Shown: positions 39,824 to 47,996 of the stretch, piece by piece | Position numbering within the stretch: position 1 is the stretch's first letter | Layout of the letters: each line of letters begins with the position of its first letter | Assembly (NCBI GenBank): GCA_026393835.1 | Contig: JAPKZK010000076.1 | Coordinates: 1-53,271 of the forward strand | Direction: 5' to 3' | Origin: Candidatus Aminicenantota bacterium | Lineage (GTDB): Bacteria; Acidobacteriota; Aminicenantia; UBA2199 | DNA: 53,271 nt | Notes under the pieces: model-generated | The model's database searches: none | Told to the model about the DNA's origin: nothing | What the model saw: only the letters and a program-made list of their open reading frames with translations | Position numbers and translations under genes: made by a program

Positions 39824-40567
39824 ATGAATTTAAGAAAAAGTTTCTATTTTAAACCGCTTTGCTTATTGGTGGCCGCTCTCTTTGCCGGCCAGTGCATGTC
39901 TATTAAAAGGGAATTGATCTCCACCGAAGAGAAGGTAATTGAGAGCGAAAGCCAAGGTTATGTGTACGAATTGGTAAAGGTCAAAACTCCATCCGTCCAG
40001 GACCCCACGGTAGAGTATCGGATCGTAAAATTCCCGGCCAATAGAGTTCAGTCGATCAATGTATATAAAAAAGTTAGAAAGGCTGATCCATTAGGATGTG
40101 TTTTGGGAGGGTTAGTCGTAGGTGCAGTTATCGGCGCTGCTATCGGAGCTCTTACAGCAGGCAAAAACGATGATCGCAAACAATTTGAGAATGGATTCTA
40201 CGGTTTCTTTATAGGCGCAATCACCGGCGGCATTAGCGGCCCAAAAATAGGTGAAAAAATAGGAATAAAGCGTGCCATAAGAGGAGAAATTAAGGAGCCA
40301 GCCGGTTACTACTTGAAAAAAAAGCCCGATTCAATCCCTATTCCGGCCCAAAATTTGCCTTTGGAGTTAAAATGGGGAACCCGTGGCAAAAGCTATTCTT
40401 TCAAAACCCAAACCGATGAACAGGGTTTTGTTAGAATAAACCTGATCGATAATTTAAAGATGACAAAATTCCTACCCGACCGACCTTTAATATTGTTCAT
40501 TCATTATTTCAACCCGGGATTACAAAAAATTGAACGATTCATCGATTCCCAGGGGCCGTTAAAATAG
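39824..40567 (+). CDS. Envelope protein with glycine-zipper segment, probable lipoprotein
   Basis: 247 residues; GTAGGAGG upstream. The N-terminal signal (residues 8-24, hydrophobic) ends LFAGQCMS; the Cys could be lipidated, though Gln before it is unusual. Residues about 86-140 are Gly/Ala-rich: GGLVVGAVIGAAIGALTAG and FIGAITGGISGPKIGEKIG, like glycine-zipper proteins of the outer membrane. The C-terminal part is beta-rich. I do not recognise the family. Two smaller lipoproteins follow in the same direction. The leader contains two strong hairpins. Confidence 0.75.
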   Translation: MNLRKSFYFKPLCLLVAALFAGQCMSIKRELISTEEKVIESESQGYVYELVKVKTPSVQDPTVEYRIVKFPANRVQSINVYKKVRKADPLGCVLGGLVVGAVIGAAIGALTAGKNDDRKQFENGFYGFFIGAITGGISGPKIGEKIGIKRAIRGEIKEPAGYYLKKKPDSIPIPAQNLPLELKWGTRGKSYSFKTQTDEQGFVRINLIDNLKMTKFLPDRPLILFIHYFNPGLQKIERFIDSQGPLK

Positions 40568-40590
40568 CAAGACCAAAATAAGGAGGCACT

Positions 40591-40971
40591 ATGAATAGAA
40601 AAATCACAGCTACAATTATGTTAATCATTTTTATGAGCGTCAGCTTTTCGTGCAACTCGTTCTACACAAAGAAAGTTCACCTGGAGGAAGGAAAAAAACA
40701 AAAATTGGAACATGCAAAGGTTTTTACCGTGTACACAAAATCCAGGCAACTCATCATATTTCTCAAAAAAACACCGGCCGTCGTTTCCGCGGGTAATATC
40801 GTGGGATTCACGGAGGATAATTCGGGACAGATAAAATTAGTTTCTATTCCTCTTTCCGAAGCTGAAGTGCTCTGGGTAAAAAAGTGGGATGCCGGAGGTA
40901 CTTTCCTAAATACTTTCGCGGGATTGGGGGCGATTTGGGTATGTCTTTTAGGCGCCAATCTGAATCATTAA
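40591..40971 (+). CDS. Small lipoprotein A of a paralogous pair
   Basis: 126 residues with AAGGAGG upstream. The signal peptide ends in a lipobox (VSFSC, Cys about 21). The mature part is beta-rich: FTVYTKSRQLIIFLKK, then IPLSEAEVLWVKK, ending with a hydrophobic segment (FLNTFAGLGAIWVCLLGA) that could be a membrane helix. The next gene encodes a paralogue with matching TKSxxLIxF and SIPLSEAEVxWV segments. Family unknown. Confidence 0.75.
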   Translation: MNRKITATIMLIIFMSVSFSCNSFYTKKVHLEEGKKQKLEHAKVFTVYTKSRQLIIFLKKTPAVVSAGNIVGFTEDNSGQIKLVSIPLSEAEVLWVKKWDAGGTFLNTFAGLGAIWVCLLGANLNH

Positions 40972-41008
40972 GATTACAATTGGATTTTATATGGAGGTAA
41001 TAGGTCAC

Positions 41009-41386
41009 ATGAGTAAAAAAATCACATCGTTCATTATGTTATTCATTTTTATTTGTTTCACCTTTTCCTGCACTACAATCAAGCAGATAAACCTGGTTAA
41101 AGGTGAATCATTAAATAAAAGAGGTAGTGTTATAACTGTTTTTACAAAGTCAGGCGATCTCATCGAATTTGCCGATCAAAAACCGGCGAAGATAGCGCTG
41201 GGTAAAATCAGTGGGACTGTATTCGATAAATCAGGGGTTCCCAGGATCGTTTCCATACCTCTTTCAGAAGCAGAGGTGGTCTGGGTAGAAGCCGAATCGG
41301 TTAAACCTCTCCTTTTGCTTCCTTTAGCGGCGTTTGGGGTATCGTGTTCGTTTGGATTTATATACATGTTGGCCCACCCCATCTAA
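41009..41386 (+). CDS. Small lipoprotein B of a paralogous pair
   Basis: About 125 residues. I choose the ATG at 41009, because GGAGG lies about 12 nt upstream of it, inside a longer frame from 40991. Lipobox in FTFSC. Shares VFTKSGDLIEF, SIPLSEAEVVWVEAE and a hydrophobic C-terminal segment (LLLLPLAAFGVSCSFGFIYML) with the preceding gene, so the pair arose by duplication. Its 3' end overlaps the 3' end of lnt by 29 nt on the opposite strand. Confidence 0.72.
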   Translation: MSKKITSFIMLFIFICFTFSCTTIKQINLVKGESLNKRGSVITVFTKSGDLIEFADQKPAKIALGKISGTVFDKSGVPRIVSIPLSEAEVVWVEAESVKPLLLLPLAAFGVSCSFGFIYMLAHPI

Positions 41387-42830
41387 ACCTGGGCCATATG
41401 AAATAAAAAATAAGGAAAATCAGACAAAAATAAGGGAAAAGATAACCGAACCGCATAAACACTGTTTCCCTCTTAATGTATTTGAAGGACGCCGTAAATG
41501 TGTCTTTGGCATTGAAAGGCGACCGGTAAAGGATTTCTCCCGAAGGCGCAATAAGCGCGGAAATTCCATTGGTGGTGGACCGAAGTATGTAACGACGGTT
41601 CTCGATGCCGCGCAGCGCCGACATGGCCAACAATTGATACGGCGCAGACGTATCCCCATACCAGGAATCATTGGAAGTAATCACTATCACCTCCCCACCT
41701 TTGGAAATAAACTCCCTCACCAACTGGGGGAAAATTAATTCATAACAAATGGGGGTCGCCAACCAATGCCCGTCCAACTCCAGGTTATGAATTTCTTTCC
41801 CGGGCGTAAAATCGCCGATCTCATTCGTGATCCGTTCTACGAAAAAAAGCACCTCCCTGAACAAGAGATACTCCCCAAACGGCGTTAAATGAACTTTATC
41901 ATACTTCTGGAATTTATCTTTGCCTTTGGGAAACAGCATCAAGGAATTGTAAATCTCGCGATCATTCTTGACATCGGTGAAACCGGCCAGCACCGGTATA
42001 TGATTCTTTACAAAGGCCGTGAAACGTTCATAATAGAACTCGTTTTGCAAAGGATAAATGTAAATGGAATACTCCGGCCAGATGACGAACTCCGCACCCT
42101 TGTCCATTAACGCCCGGGAATCGTTGAAAAATTCATCCAGTTTTTTGTTTTTCCCTTCGGCATTTAGCGCGTCGTCGTTTCGCGAGTTGGGTTGGAGGAT
42201 ACCGGCCGTATGGGAAGGCAAATCCATGGTTTTACTCTCATTATTTTTATATAAAAAATACCCGGTGGTGTACAGCCCCACGATACTAATCATTGTCACC
42301 GCGGCTAACTTGAGCCGGATATCCTTTCTCATAACCAGTAAATAGAGCAGCACATTAAAATAAATAACCACAAAGGTCGCCAGGTGAATGCCGCCGATTT
42401 CGGCGATTTGAACAAAATAAATATTTTTATACTGCGAGTACCCGGCGGAACACCAGGGAAACCCGCTGAAGATTTTTTCCAGCGCCAGGTCTTTGGCCAC
42501 CCAGATAAAAGGAATCATCATTAAAGATAGGTTTCCCCGCTTCGACTGTAACACTTTATTAATGAGGCCGCCGGCGCAGGCGGTAAACAGGGACAGGAAA
42601 GCGACCAATATAAACAACCCCAGGATACTGACGGCCCCGCTCATGCCGCCGTAATACATCATGACATTGGGAATCCAGTACAGGAGCAGCAAATAAGAGA
42701 GAAAAGAGAAACGGAAAAACAACCAAAAGGCTTTCTTGACTTTTTGCGCCTCCAATGCATATAGCAATGGTATAAGGAAAATGAATGCGCAAAAGAAGAG
42801 GTCGAATTTTGGCAGTGACGCCGCCTGCAA
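41358..42830 (-). CDS. lnt: Apolipoprotein N-acyltransferase
   Basis: About 490 residues from a TTG at 42830, but the frame runs on upstream to 42896 and encodes KNKLEVAFIIIGAAVLQAA, which fits the first membrane helix, so the real protein is probably 20 or so residues longer. Several membrane helices fill the N-terminal 200 residues. The nitrilase-like domain has the catalytic Glu (FVIWPEYS), Lys (YDKVHLTPFGEY) and Cys (PICYELIFP). Lnt adds the third acyl chain to lipoproteins at the periplasmic side, matching the lipoprotein genes next door. It follows the SPOR gene directly on the minus strand. The 3' ends of lnt and lipoprotein B overlap by 29 nt. Confidence 0.92.
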   Translation of the reverse strand: MQAASLPKFDLFFCAFIFLIPLLYALEAQKVKKAFWLFFRFSFLSYLLLLYWIPNVMMYYGGMSGAVSILGLFILVAFLSLFTACAGGLINKVLQSKRGNLSLMMIPFIWVAKDLALEKIFSGFPWCSAGYSQYKNIYFVQIAEIGGIHLATFVVIYFNVLLYLLVMRKDIRLKLAAVTMISIVGLYTTGYFLYKNNESKTMDLPSHTAGILQPNSRNDDALNAEGKNKKLDEFFNDSRALMDKGAEFVIWPEYSIYIYPLQNEFYYERFTAFVKNHIPVLAGFTDVKNDREIYNSLMLFPKGKDKFQKYDKVHLTPFGEYLLFREVLFFVERITNEIGDFTPGKEIHNLELDGHWLATPICYELIFPQLVREFISKGGEVIVITSNDSWYGDTSAPYQLLAMSALRGIENRRYILRSTTNGISALIAPSGEILYRSPFNAKDTFTASFKYIKRETVFMRFGYLFPYFCLIFLIFYFIWPRFRWGGPTCI

Positions 42831-42892
42831 GACGGCGGCGCCAATTATAATAAAAGCAACCTCCAGCTTATTCTTAAACTTTGCTGTTTTTT

Positions 42893-43582
42893 CTATTCCG
42901 CTTTTACGATACTGAATTTTTTATTCTCCAATTTTTCAAGTTTCGATTTCTCTTTTTGGGCTTCGTCTTTGGTTTCAAAACTGCCGACCCGGACCCTGTA
43001 CCAGGTTTTCCCTTTTACTTCCGCCTGGGAGATGGAGATGGCGTACCCCGCCCTGGAGAACCTGGTAGAATAATCTTTGGCCAGCGCATGACTGTTAAAC
43101 GCGCCCACCTGGATAGCAAAGAACAGGTTTTTTTTTGCCGGTTTGGCCGTTTTGATTTCCTCGGTTTTCGGTTCTTCCGTTTTCGGTTTCACGGTTTTCG
43201 TTTCAACAGTCGGCAGTGGCGTTTCCGTTACCGTGGTTTTTGATGAGGGTGGGGCGCCGCCTGTTCCGCCTGTTCCTGCGGCAGCGTCATCGGTAGGTTG
43301 TTGGTGTAGTTTCATTTCTTCTTCGATAGAAGGAGCGCCGGCGCCGGTTTCTTCGATTTTATCCGGTTCTTTTTTACTGAGCGAGAGCGACTCGATCTCT
43401 CTGGGTTTGCCTTCTTCTTTGGCCAGGAGAGTTTTCTGCTCCTGGCTTTTTAGCGATGTTTTACCCGCCTGGTAACCCAGGTAAAATAAAAACGAACCGA
43501 TCAGTATCACGCCTACCAGCAAGATAAGAATATGGTGGAAGGTTACTTTTATTTCCAGGTATGATTTTTCCATATCGTCCAT
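42893..43582 (-). CDS. SPOR-domain membrane protein
   Basis: 229 residues: short cytoplasmic start, one membrane helix (ILILLVGVILIGSFLFYLGY, about 18-37), a long Thr/Pro/Glu/Lys linker (about 60-150) and a C-terminal SPOR domain (about 150-229: FFAIQVGAFNSHALAKDYST, VKGKTWYRVRVGSFETKDEA). SPOR domains bind denuded glycan at division sites. It may work in septation, like DedD or FtsN, but this is family knowledge and not shown here. It is in the nfeD-slipin-SPOR-lnt order on the minus strand. Confidence 0.9.
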   Translation of the reverse strand: MDDMEKSYLEIKVTFHHILILLVGVILIGSFLFYLGYQAGKTSLKSQEQKTLLAKEEGKPREIESLSLSKKEPDKIEETGAGAPSIEEEMKLHQQPTDDAAAGTGGTGGAPPSSKTTVTETPLPTVETKTVKPKTEEPKTEEIKTAKPAKKNLFFAIQVGAFNSHALAKDYSTRFSRAGYAISISQAEVKGKTWYRVRVGSFETKDEAQKEKSKLEKLENKKFSIVKAE

Positions 43583-43597
43583 GTTACTTATCGACTA

Positions 43598-44350
43598 TTA
43601 TTTTGCTAAAAATGTTTTAAAAATGTCCATGGGAATAGGGAATACGATGGTACTGGTGTTGGTGTTGGCCGAAATTTCCGTCAGGGTTTGCAGGTATCGC
43701 AGTTGGATAGTAACCGGGTTATCGGAGATTCCATCGGCGGCCATTTTTAATTTTTTAGAAGCTTCGAATTCGCCGTCGGCGTGGATCACTTTGGCCCTTC
43801 GTTCCCTTTCGGCTTCGGCCTGTTTGGCCATGGCGCGCTGCATTTCCTGCGGCAGGTCTACGTATTTGATCTCCACCATGGAAACCTTAACCCCCCAGGG
43901 GTCGGTGTGCTGATCGATAATGGTTTGCAACTTGGAATTCAGTTTTTCCCTATTGGACAACAATTCATCCAATTCCACCTGGCCCAGCACGGAACGCAGC
44001 GTGGTTTGCGATAATTGGGAAGTGGCGTATTGATAATCCTGGACTTCCAAAATGGCTTTATTGGGGTCCAGCACGCGGTAGTACACCACTGCGTTTACTT
44101 TGACCGACACATTGTCTTTGGTGATAACGTCCTGCGGCGGGACATCCAGCACCACGGTCCTGAGGCTGACCCGCACCATCTTATCGATGGGGGCGAAGAC
44201 AAAAATCAACCCGGGGCCTTTGGACTTAAAATGTATACGTCCCAACCGGAATATAACCGCCCGTTCGTATTCCTTTAACACTTTTATCCAGTTAAAAACA
44301 AAGAACAGGATAAAAATAAGTAACATAATCATAGGTGTAGCATTCGTCAT
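43598..44350 (-). CDS. Slipin/stomatin-like SPFH protein
   Basis: 250 residues. An N-terminal hydrophobic hairpin ([19 protein letters not shown]) anchors it. The SPFH domain follows: [39 protein letters not shown] and [20 protein letters not shown]. Then [20 protein letters not shown] leads to a helical C-terminus. The neighbouring nfeD is the known partner of slipins; the two form membrane microdomain complexes in which NfeD proteolysis may act on slipin. Tandem order and 22-nt spacing are standard. Confidence 0.95.
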   Translation of the reverse strand: MTNATPMIMLLIFILFFVFNWIKVLKEYERAVIFRLGRIHFKSKGPGLIFVFAPIDKMVRVSLRTVVLDVPPQDVITKDNVSVKVNAVVYYRVLDPNKAILEVQDYQYATSQLSQTTLRSVLGQVELDELLSNREKLNSKLQTIIDQHTDPWGVKVSMVEIKYVDLPQEMQRAMAKQAEAERERRAKVIHADGEFEASKKLKMAADGISDNPVTIQLRYLQTLTEISANTNTSTIVFPIPMDIFKTFLAK

Positions 44351-44372
44351 TTTAGCCTCCTGTATTTATTCA

Positions 44373-45644
44373 TTAAACTTTTTTTACTTTCAAGACGAAA
44401 TTTGCCATGGATTCCACCGTCACTTTCGAGCCTTCCGGGATGGGTTCATCCGCGACCGCGTTCCACCATTCGCCGTGGACAAACACTTTTCCCGAAGAGG
44501 GGGTGATATCGGTCCGGGCTTCGCCGGTTTCGCCGGTCATACCTTCCACCCCGGTGGCGGTTTTCATTTTCATCGCTTGAATCACTTTGTAAGTCAAAAA
44601 CATAAACATCGCGCCGAAAAATACGGCAAGCATAATAATCATGGACATGGCGGGCCTCATTTCCGGGATTGGGGAATTGACCAACATCATGGAGCCCAGC
44701 ACAAATGAAACAATGCCGCCGACCCCAAACGCCCCGAATCCCTGGATTTTTATTTCTGCGATAAAAAAACCGATAGACAGGATAATCAGGAACAATCCCA
44801 CGTAATTGATGGGCAGGATCTGGAAGGCCAGGAAGGCAAGTAATAGTGAGATTCCGCCCAGGACGCCGGGGATGATGGCCCCGGCGTGGGTAAATTCGAT
44901 TAAAAGCCCGATCAAGCCGAATGCGAGCAGGAATAAAGCCAGGGTGGGATTGGAGATGGTTTTCAGGAATATCTGCCGGGAACTCAATGTCAGAGTAGAG
45001 GTTTTTTCATTCTTTAATTTCAGGATAAAGGTTTTGCCGTTGGTCATGCGAATTTCTTTGCCTTCCAGTTGTTGGAGCAGGTGCTCGATGTCTTCGGCGA
45101 TGTATTCCACCAGGGTGTTTTTCAAGCATTCTTCGGCCGTGTAGGATTTACTTTCCTCGACCGCTTTTCCCGACAGGTCTTCATTCCGGTTCCTGGTACT
45201 GGCAAGGGACCTGGCATAAGCGGCGGCGTCGTTGGTCACTTTTTCTTTCATGGTATCTTCAATCGCGGTGCCGCTGACCAACACAGGGTGTGCTGCGCCC
45301 ATATTGGTGCCTGGGGCCATGGCGGCGATATCGGCCGCTATGGTTATAAAAAACCCTGCCGAACCCGCCCTCGCCCCCCTGGGAGAAACGTATACCGCCA
45401 CCGGGACCGGCGACGCCAGTATCTCTTTGATAATGGCCCGCATGGAAGTGTCTAAGCCGCCCGGGGTGTCGATTTGAATAATAACCAGTTTGGCATCCCT
45501 CGCGCTTTTGACCTCTTTAAAAGAGTCGGCGATGTACTCTTCCGTGATGGTTTCGATGGGGCCGTCGATTTTCAAGAGAAAAATTTCTCCCTTAAGAAGG
45601 AAAGGACACAAAAGAAAGATTAATAAGCATATTTTTTTCATCAT
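44373..45644 (-). CDS. NfeD family membrane-bound serine protease (ClpP class)
   Basis: About 423 residues, from ATGATG at 45644/45641; a longer frame to 45800 is repeat sequence (tcatcat chains) and not credible. Signal peptide KKICLLIFLLCPFLLKG. The protease part has IDTPGGLDTSMRAIIKEIL, PRGARAGSAGFFITIAADI with Ser in AGSAG, and a Lys in TMKEKVTNDAAAYARSLA. Then four or five membrane helices (about 225-330) and the NfeD OB-like domain at the C-terminus (about 360-420, RTDITPSSGKVFVHGEWWNA). It is cotranscribed with slipin. The protease side should face the periplasm. Confidence 0.92.
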   Translation of the reverse strand: MMKKICLLIFLLCPFLLKGEIFLLKIDGPIETITEEYIADSFKEVKSARDAKLVIIQIDTPGGLDTSMRAIIKEILASPVPVAVYVSPRGARAGSAGFFITIAADIAAMAPGTNMGAAHPVLVSGTAIEDTMKEKVTNDAAAYARSLASTRNRNEDLSGKAVEESKSYTAEECLKNTLVEYIAEDIEHLLQQLEGKEIRMTNGKTFILKLKNEKTSTLTLSSRQIFLKTISNPTLALFLLAFGLIGLLIEFTHAGAIIPGVLGGISLLLAFLAFQILPINYVGLFLIILSIGFFIAEIKIQGFGAFGVGGIVSFVLGSMMLVNSPIPEMRPAMSMIIMLAVFFGAMFMFLTYKVIQAMKMKTATGVEGMTGETGEARTDITPSSGKVFVHGEWWNAVADEPIPEGSKVTVESMANFVLKVKKV

Positions 45645-45659
45645 GGGGAAATTATAGTT

Positions 45660-45901
45660 TATAAAAAAAAAAAATGCAAGCGCCATGTGGAAGAGTGAAT
45701 GATGAGTGATGAATGATGAATGATGAAACAAAAACAGGAAGCGTGGAAGTGAAGAAGAGAGGAAGAGCGGAAGTAGGCTTTTGTTTAGGATTTTGAGCAT
45801 TTGGATTTTGGATTTGTTTGTATACGCGATTTCGTACTTCGTGCTTTTTTCATTTCTGTGTTTTCAGTGTGTTCCGTGGGCTCCTATTTTAATGGCATGC
45901 C
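45660..45901. repeat. Gap packed with dispersed repeats
   Basis: In order: gaatgatgagtgatgaatg and gatgaatgatg chain (45693-45727), gaagagaggaagagcggaag (45750-45775), ggattttgagcatttggatt and ttggattt (about 45785-45820), gcgatttcgtacttcgtgct (45829-45848), tgtgttttcagtgtgttccg (about 45858-45877). No gene seen. Confidence 0.65.
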
Positions 45902-45930
45902 TTGACAAATCTTAAGCTGTACCATAAAAT
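45902..45930 (+). promoter_or_regulatory. Promoter for the AAA/DUF4276 pair
   Basis: TTGACA (45902-45907), 17-nt spacer, TAAAAT (45925-45930), 36 nt upstream of the ATG at 45967, which has GCGAGGT before it. Confidence 0.75.
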
Positions 45931-45966
45931 GAAATCTTTGAATAGAGTTTTATTGCGAGGTAAACA

Positions 45967-47256
45967 ATGGCTAAAATCGAAGGGATCAAGATACGAAATT
46001 TCAAAACATTAAAGGATGTAACCCTTGGGAAACTTTGGAATCTGCAAAAAGCCCAGCCCCTGACGCCAATGACGGCTGTCATCGGGAAAAACGGCGTTGG
46101 CAAGAGTACGCTTTTCGATGCCTTCGGTTTTCTTGCCGATTGCCTCAAGTCTGGTGTTGAAGAAGCATGTGATCTTCGTGGACGCGGCGGGTTTGAACGA
46201 ATTCGCTCCCTGGGTCAACAAGGCCCCATCGAGTTCGAGGTGTATTATAAAGAGGAAGGGAATGCAAAAATCACCTATGAAATTTCCATCGACCTGGATT
46301 CATCCGGCCGCCCCTATGTCCAAAAAGAACGGCTTCGACAAAGACGTAAAGGGCAGAAGCACGGTTGGCCTTTCTCATTTCTTGTATTGAATGAGGGTAA
46401 GGGGATCGTATGGAAGGGGGAAAAAGAAGGTAAGCAAATAGATGAGGACAAGGCGTTATTTGATCTTCGAGAGTTCATGGAAGCTATCACAAAAGGCGAA
46501 AATCAAGAGGAAAGCCGTGAAACAGAAGTTGTAGAGCTTGAGGATAAGCGCAAATTGGGCATTGCTTCGCTTGGGTCCCTTAAACAGCATCCCAGGATAT
46601 CGACTTTTCGGCGCTTCATCGAGGGTTGGTATCTCAGCTATTTTACCCCGGACGCTGCGCGCAGCCTTCCATTGGCTGGGCCGCAAAAGCATCTGAATAT
46701 CCATGGGGATAACCTGGGCAATGTGGTGCAATTCATGGAGCGTGAGCATGCCGGCCGGTTTAAGTCGATCCTGGACCGAATCGCCAGGAAGATACCCGGA
46801 GTAGACAGGATCGATACAAGTAAAACACCCGATGGACGACTCCTTCTACAGTTCAATGACAAGGGATTCGATGATCCGTTCTATGCCCAACAGATGTCCG
46901 ATGGAACGCTGAAAGTATTTGCCTATCTTTTGCTCCTGGAGGACCCGACGCCGCCGCCTTTTTTGTGTATTGAAGAACCTGAGAATGGTCTTTATCATAA
47001 ACTTCTTGAAACTTTGGCGCAGGAATTTCGCGAACATGCCACCGGGCAAAAAGGTGGGGCTCAAATTTTTATTACGACCCATCAACCTTACTTTGTCGAC
47101 GCCCTCAAACCCGATGAAGTCTGGGTCCTGGAAAAAGGTGCGGATGGATTCGCAACAATTCGAAGGGCCAGCGATGATGAGACGGTTAAAAATTTGGTAG
47201 CCGAAGGTCTTCCCCTGGGTGGACTCTGGTACAGCGATTACCTGGATGCGAGGTGA
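45967..47256 (+). CDS. AAA_21-type ATPase, putative defence pair subunit
   Basis: 429 residues, SMC/OLD-like ABC-type ATPase: KIRNFKTLKDV start, Walker A VIGKNGVGKSTLFDAF (about 37-50), then QQMSDGTLKVFAYLLLLE as signature, FLCIEEPENGLYHKLL as Walker B with Glu (about 331), and ITTHQPYFVDAL as switch region. The insert at about 95-220 is charged. Encoded 4 nt upstream of a DUF4276 gene. This AAA plus DUF4276 combination occurs in RloAB/AbiL-type phage-defence or restriction-linked modules. Role in defence is family inference. Confidence 0.85.
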   Translation: MAKIEGIKIRNFKTLKDVTLGKLWNLQKAQPLTPMTAVIGKNGVGKSTLFDAFGFLADCLKSGVEEACDLRGRGGFERIRSLGQQGPIEFEVYYKEEGNAKITYEISIDLDSSGRPYVQKERLRQRRKGQKHGWPFSFLVLNEGKGIVWKGEKEGKQIDEDKALFDLREFMEAITKGENQEESRETEVVELEDKRKLGIASLGSLKQHPRISTFRRFIEGWYLSYFTPDAARSLPLAGPQKHLNIHGDNLGNVVQFMEREHAGRFKSILDRIARKIPGVDRIDTSKTPDGRLLLQFNDKGFDDPFYAQQMSDGTLKVFAYLLLLEDPTPPPFLCIEEPENGLYHKLLETLAQEFREHATGQKGGAQIFITTHQPYFVDALKPDEVWVLEKGADGFATIRRASDDETVKNLVAEGLPLGGLWYSDYLDAR

Positions 47257-47260
47257 GCCG

Positions 47261-47932
47261 ATGCATTTCGAGATACTGGTTGAAGATCAGTCCGGTAAAA
47301 AAGCCCTCGATATCCTGGTCCCAAGAATTATCGGGGATAATCATACATTCAAAGTCTACTCTTACAAAGGAATAGGGCGTATCCCCAGGAACATGAAAAA
47401 TACCGCTAATGCCGATAACCGCATTTTACTTGAGAACTTGCCCAAATTGCTGAAAGGATATGGGAGAACCTTCCATGGCTACTCAAAAAATCAAAAAGAT
47501 AGCTATCAAGCGGTTTTGATCTTAGTGTGTGATCTTGACGAAAAGTGCCTGAAAGATTTTCGCCAGGATTTATTTGGAATTCTGAACTCCTGTAATCCGA
47601 AACCTGAAATTTATTTTTGCATTGCAATCGAGGAAGGAGAAGCCTGGTTTCTTGGCGATTTGAATGCAATCAATAATGCTTATCCGAAAGCCAAAGCCAC
47701 AATTCTCAATTCCTATGAGAATGACAGTATTTGCGGGACATGGGAAAAACTGGCCGATGCCGTTTACCCTGGTGGATCATCTAAACTGTCGGAAAAGGGA
47801 TGGCAGGGGATCGGCGCTGAAAAATCGAAATGGGCGGAAACCATCGCCCCGAAAATGGACATCATGAACAACAACTCACCAAGCTTCCGTTATTTTCGCG
47901 GGAAACTCATGAAGCTGGCTGGAGTATCTTAA
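47261..47932 (+). CDS. DUF4276 (TOPRIM/RloB-like) putative nuclease
   Basis: 223 residues from the ATG at 47261 (GAGGTGAGCC upstream), 4 nt after the AAA stop. TOPRIM-like acidic residues are visible: an early Glu in ILVEDQSGKKALDILVPRI and DxD in LILVCDLDEKC. The DUF4276 stretch IAIEEGEAWFLGDLNAINNAYP is present, as is WEKLADAVYPGG. It is expected to be the nuclease effector of the ATPase partner. Longer in-frame start at 47219 would overlap the ATPase gene without a ribosome-binding site. Confidence 0.82.
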   Translation: MHFEILVEDQSGKKALDILVPRIIGDNHTFKVYSYKGIGRIPRNMKNTANADNRILLENLPKLLKGYGRTFHGYSKNQKDSYQAVLILVCDLDEKCLKDFRQDLFGILNSCNPKPEIYFCIAIEEGEAWFLGDLNAINNAYPKAKATILNSYENDSICGTWEKLADAVYPGGSSKLSEKGWQGIGAEKSKWAETIAPKMDIMNNNSPSFRYFRGKLMKLAGVS

Positions 47933-47996
47933 AAATGGATTTATCACATTGAGTAAAGTCTGTTTAATTATAAAATCTAAAAATGGAGTAGAAAAA

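Noticed and set aside
45645..45800. N-terminal extension of NfeD to 45800
   Set aside because: The extra codons are atgatga-type repeats; the signal peptide begins at 45644.
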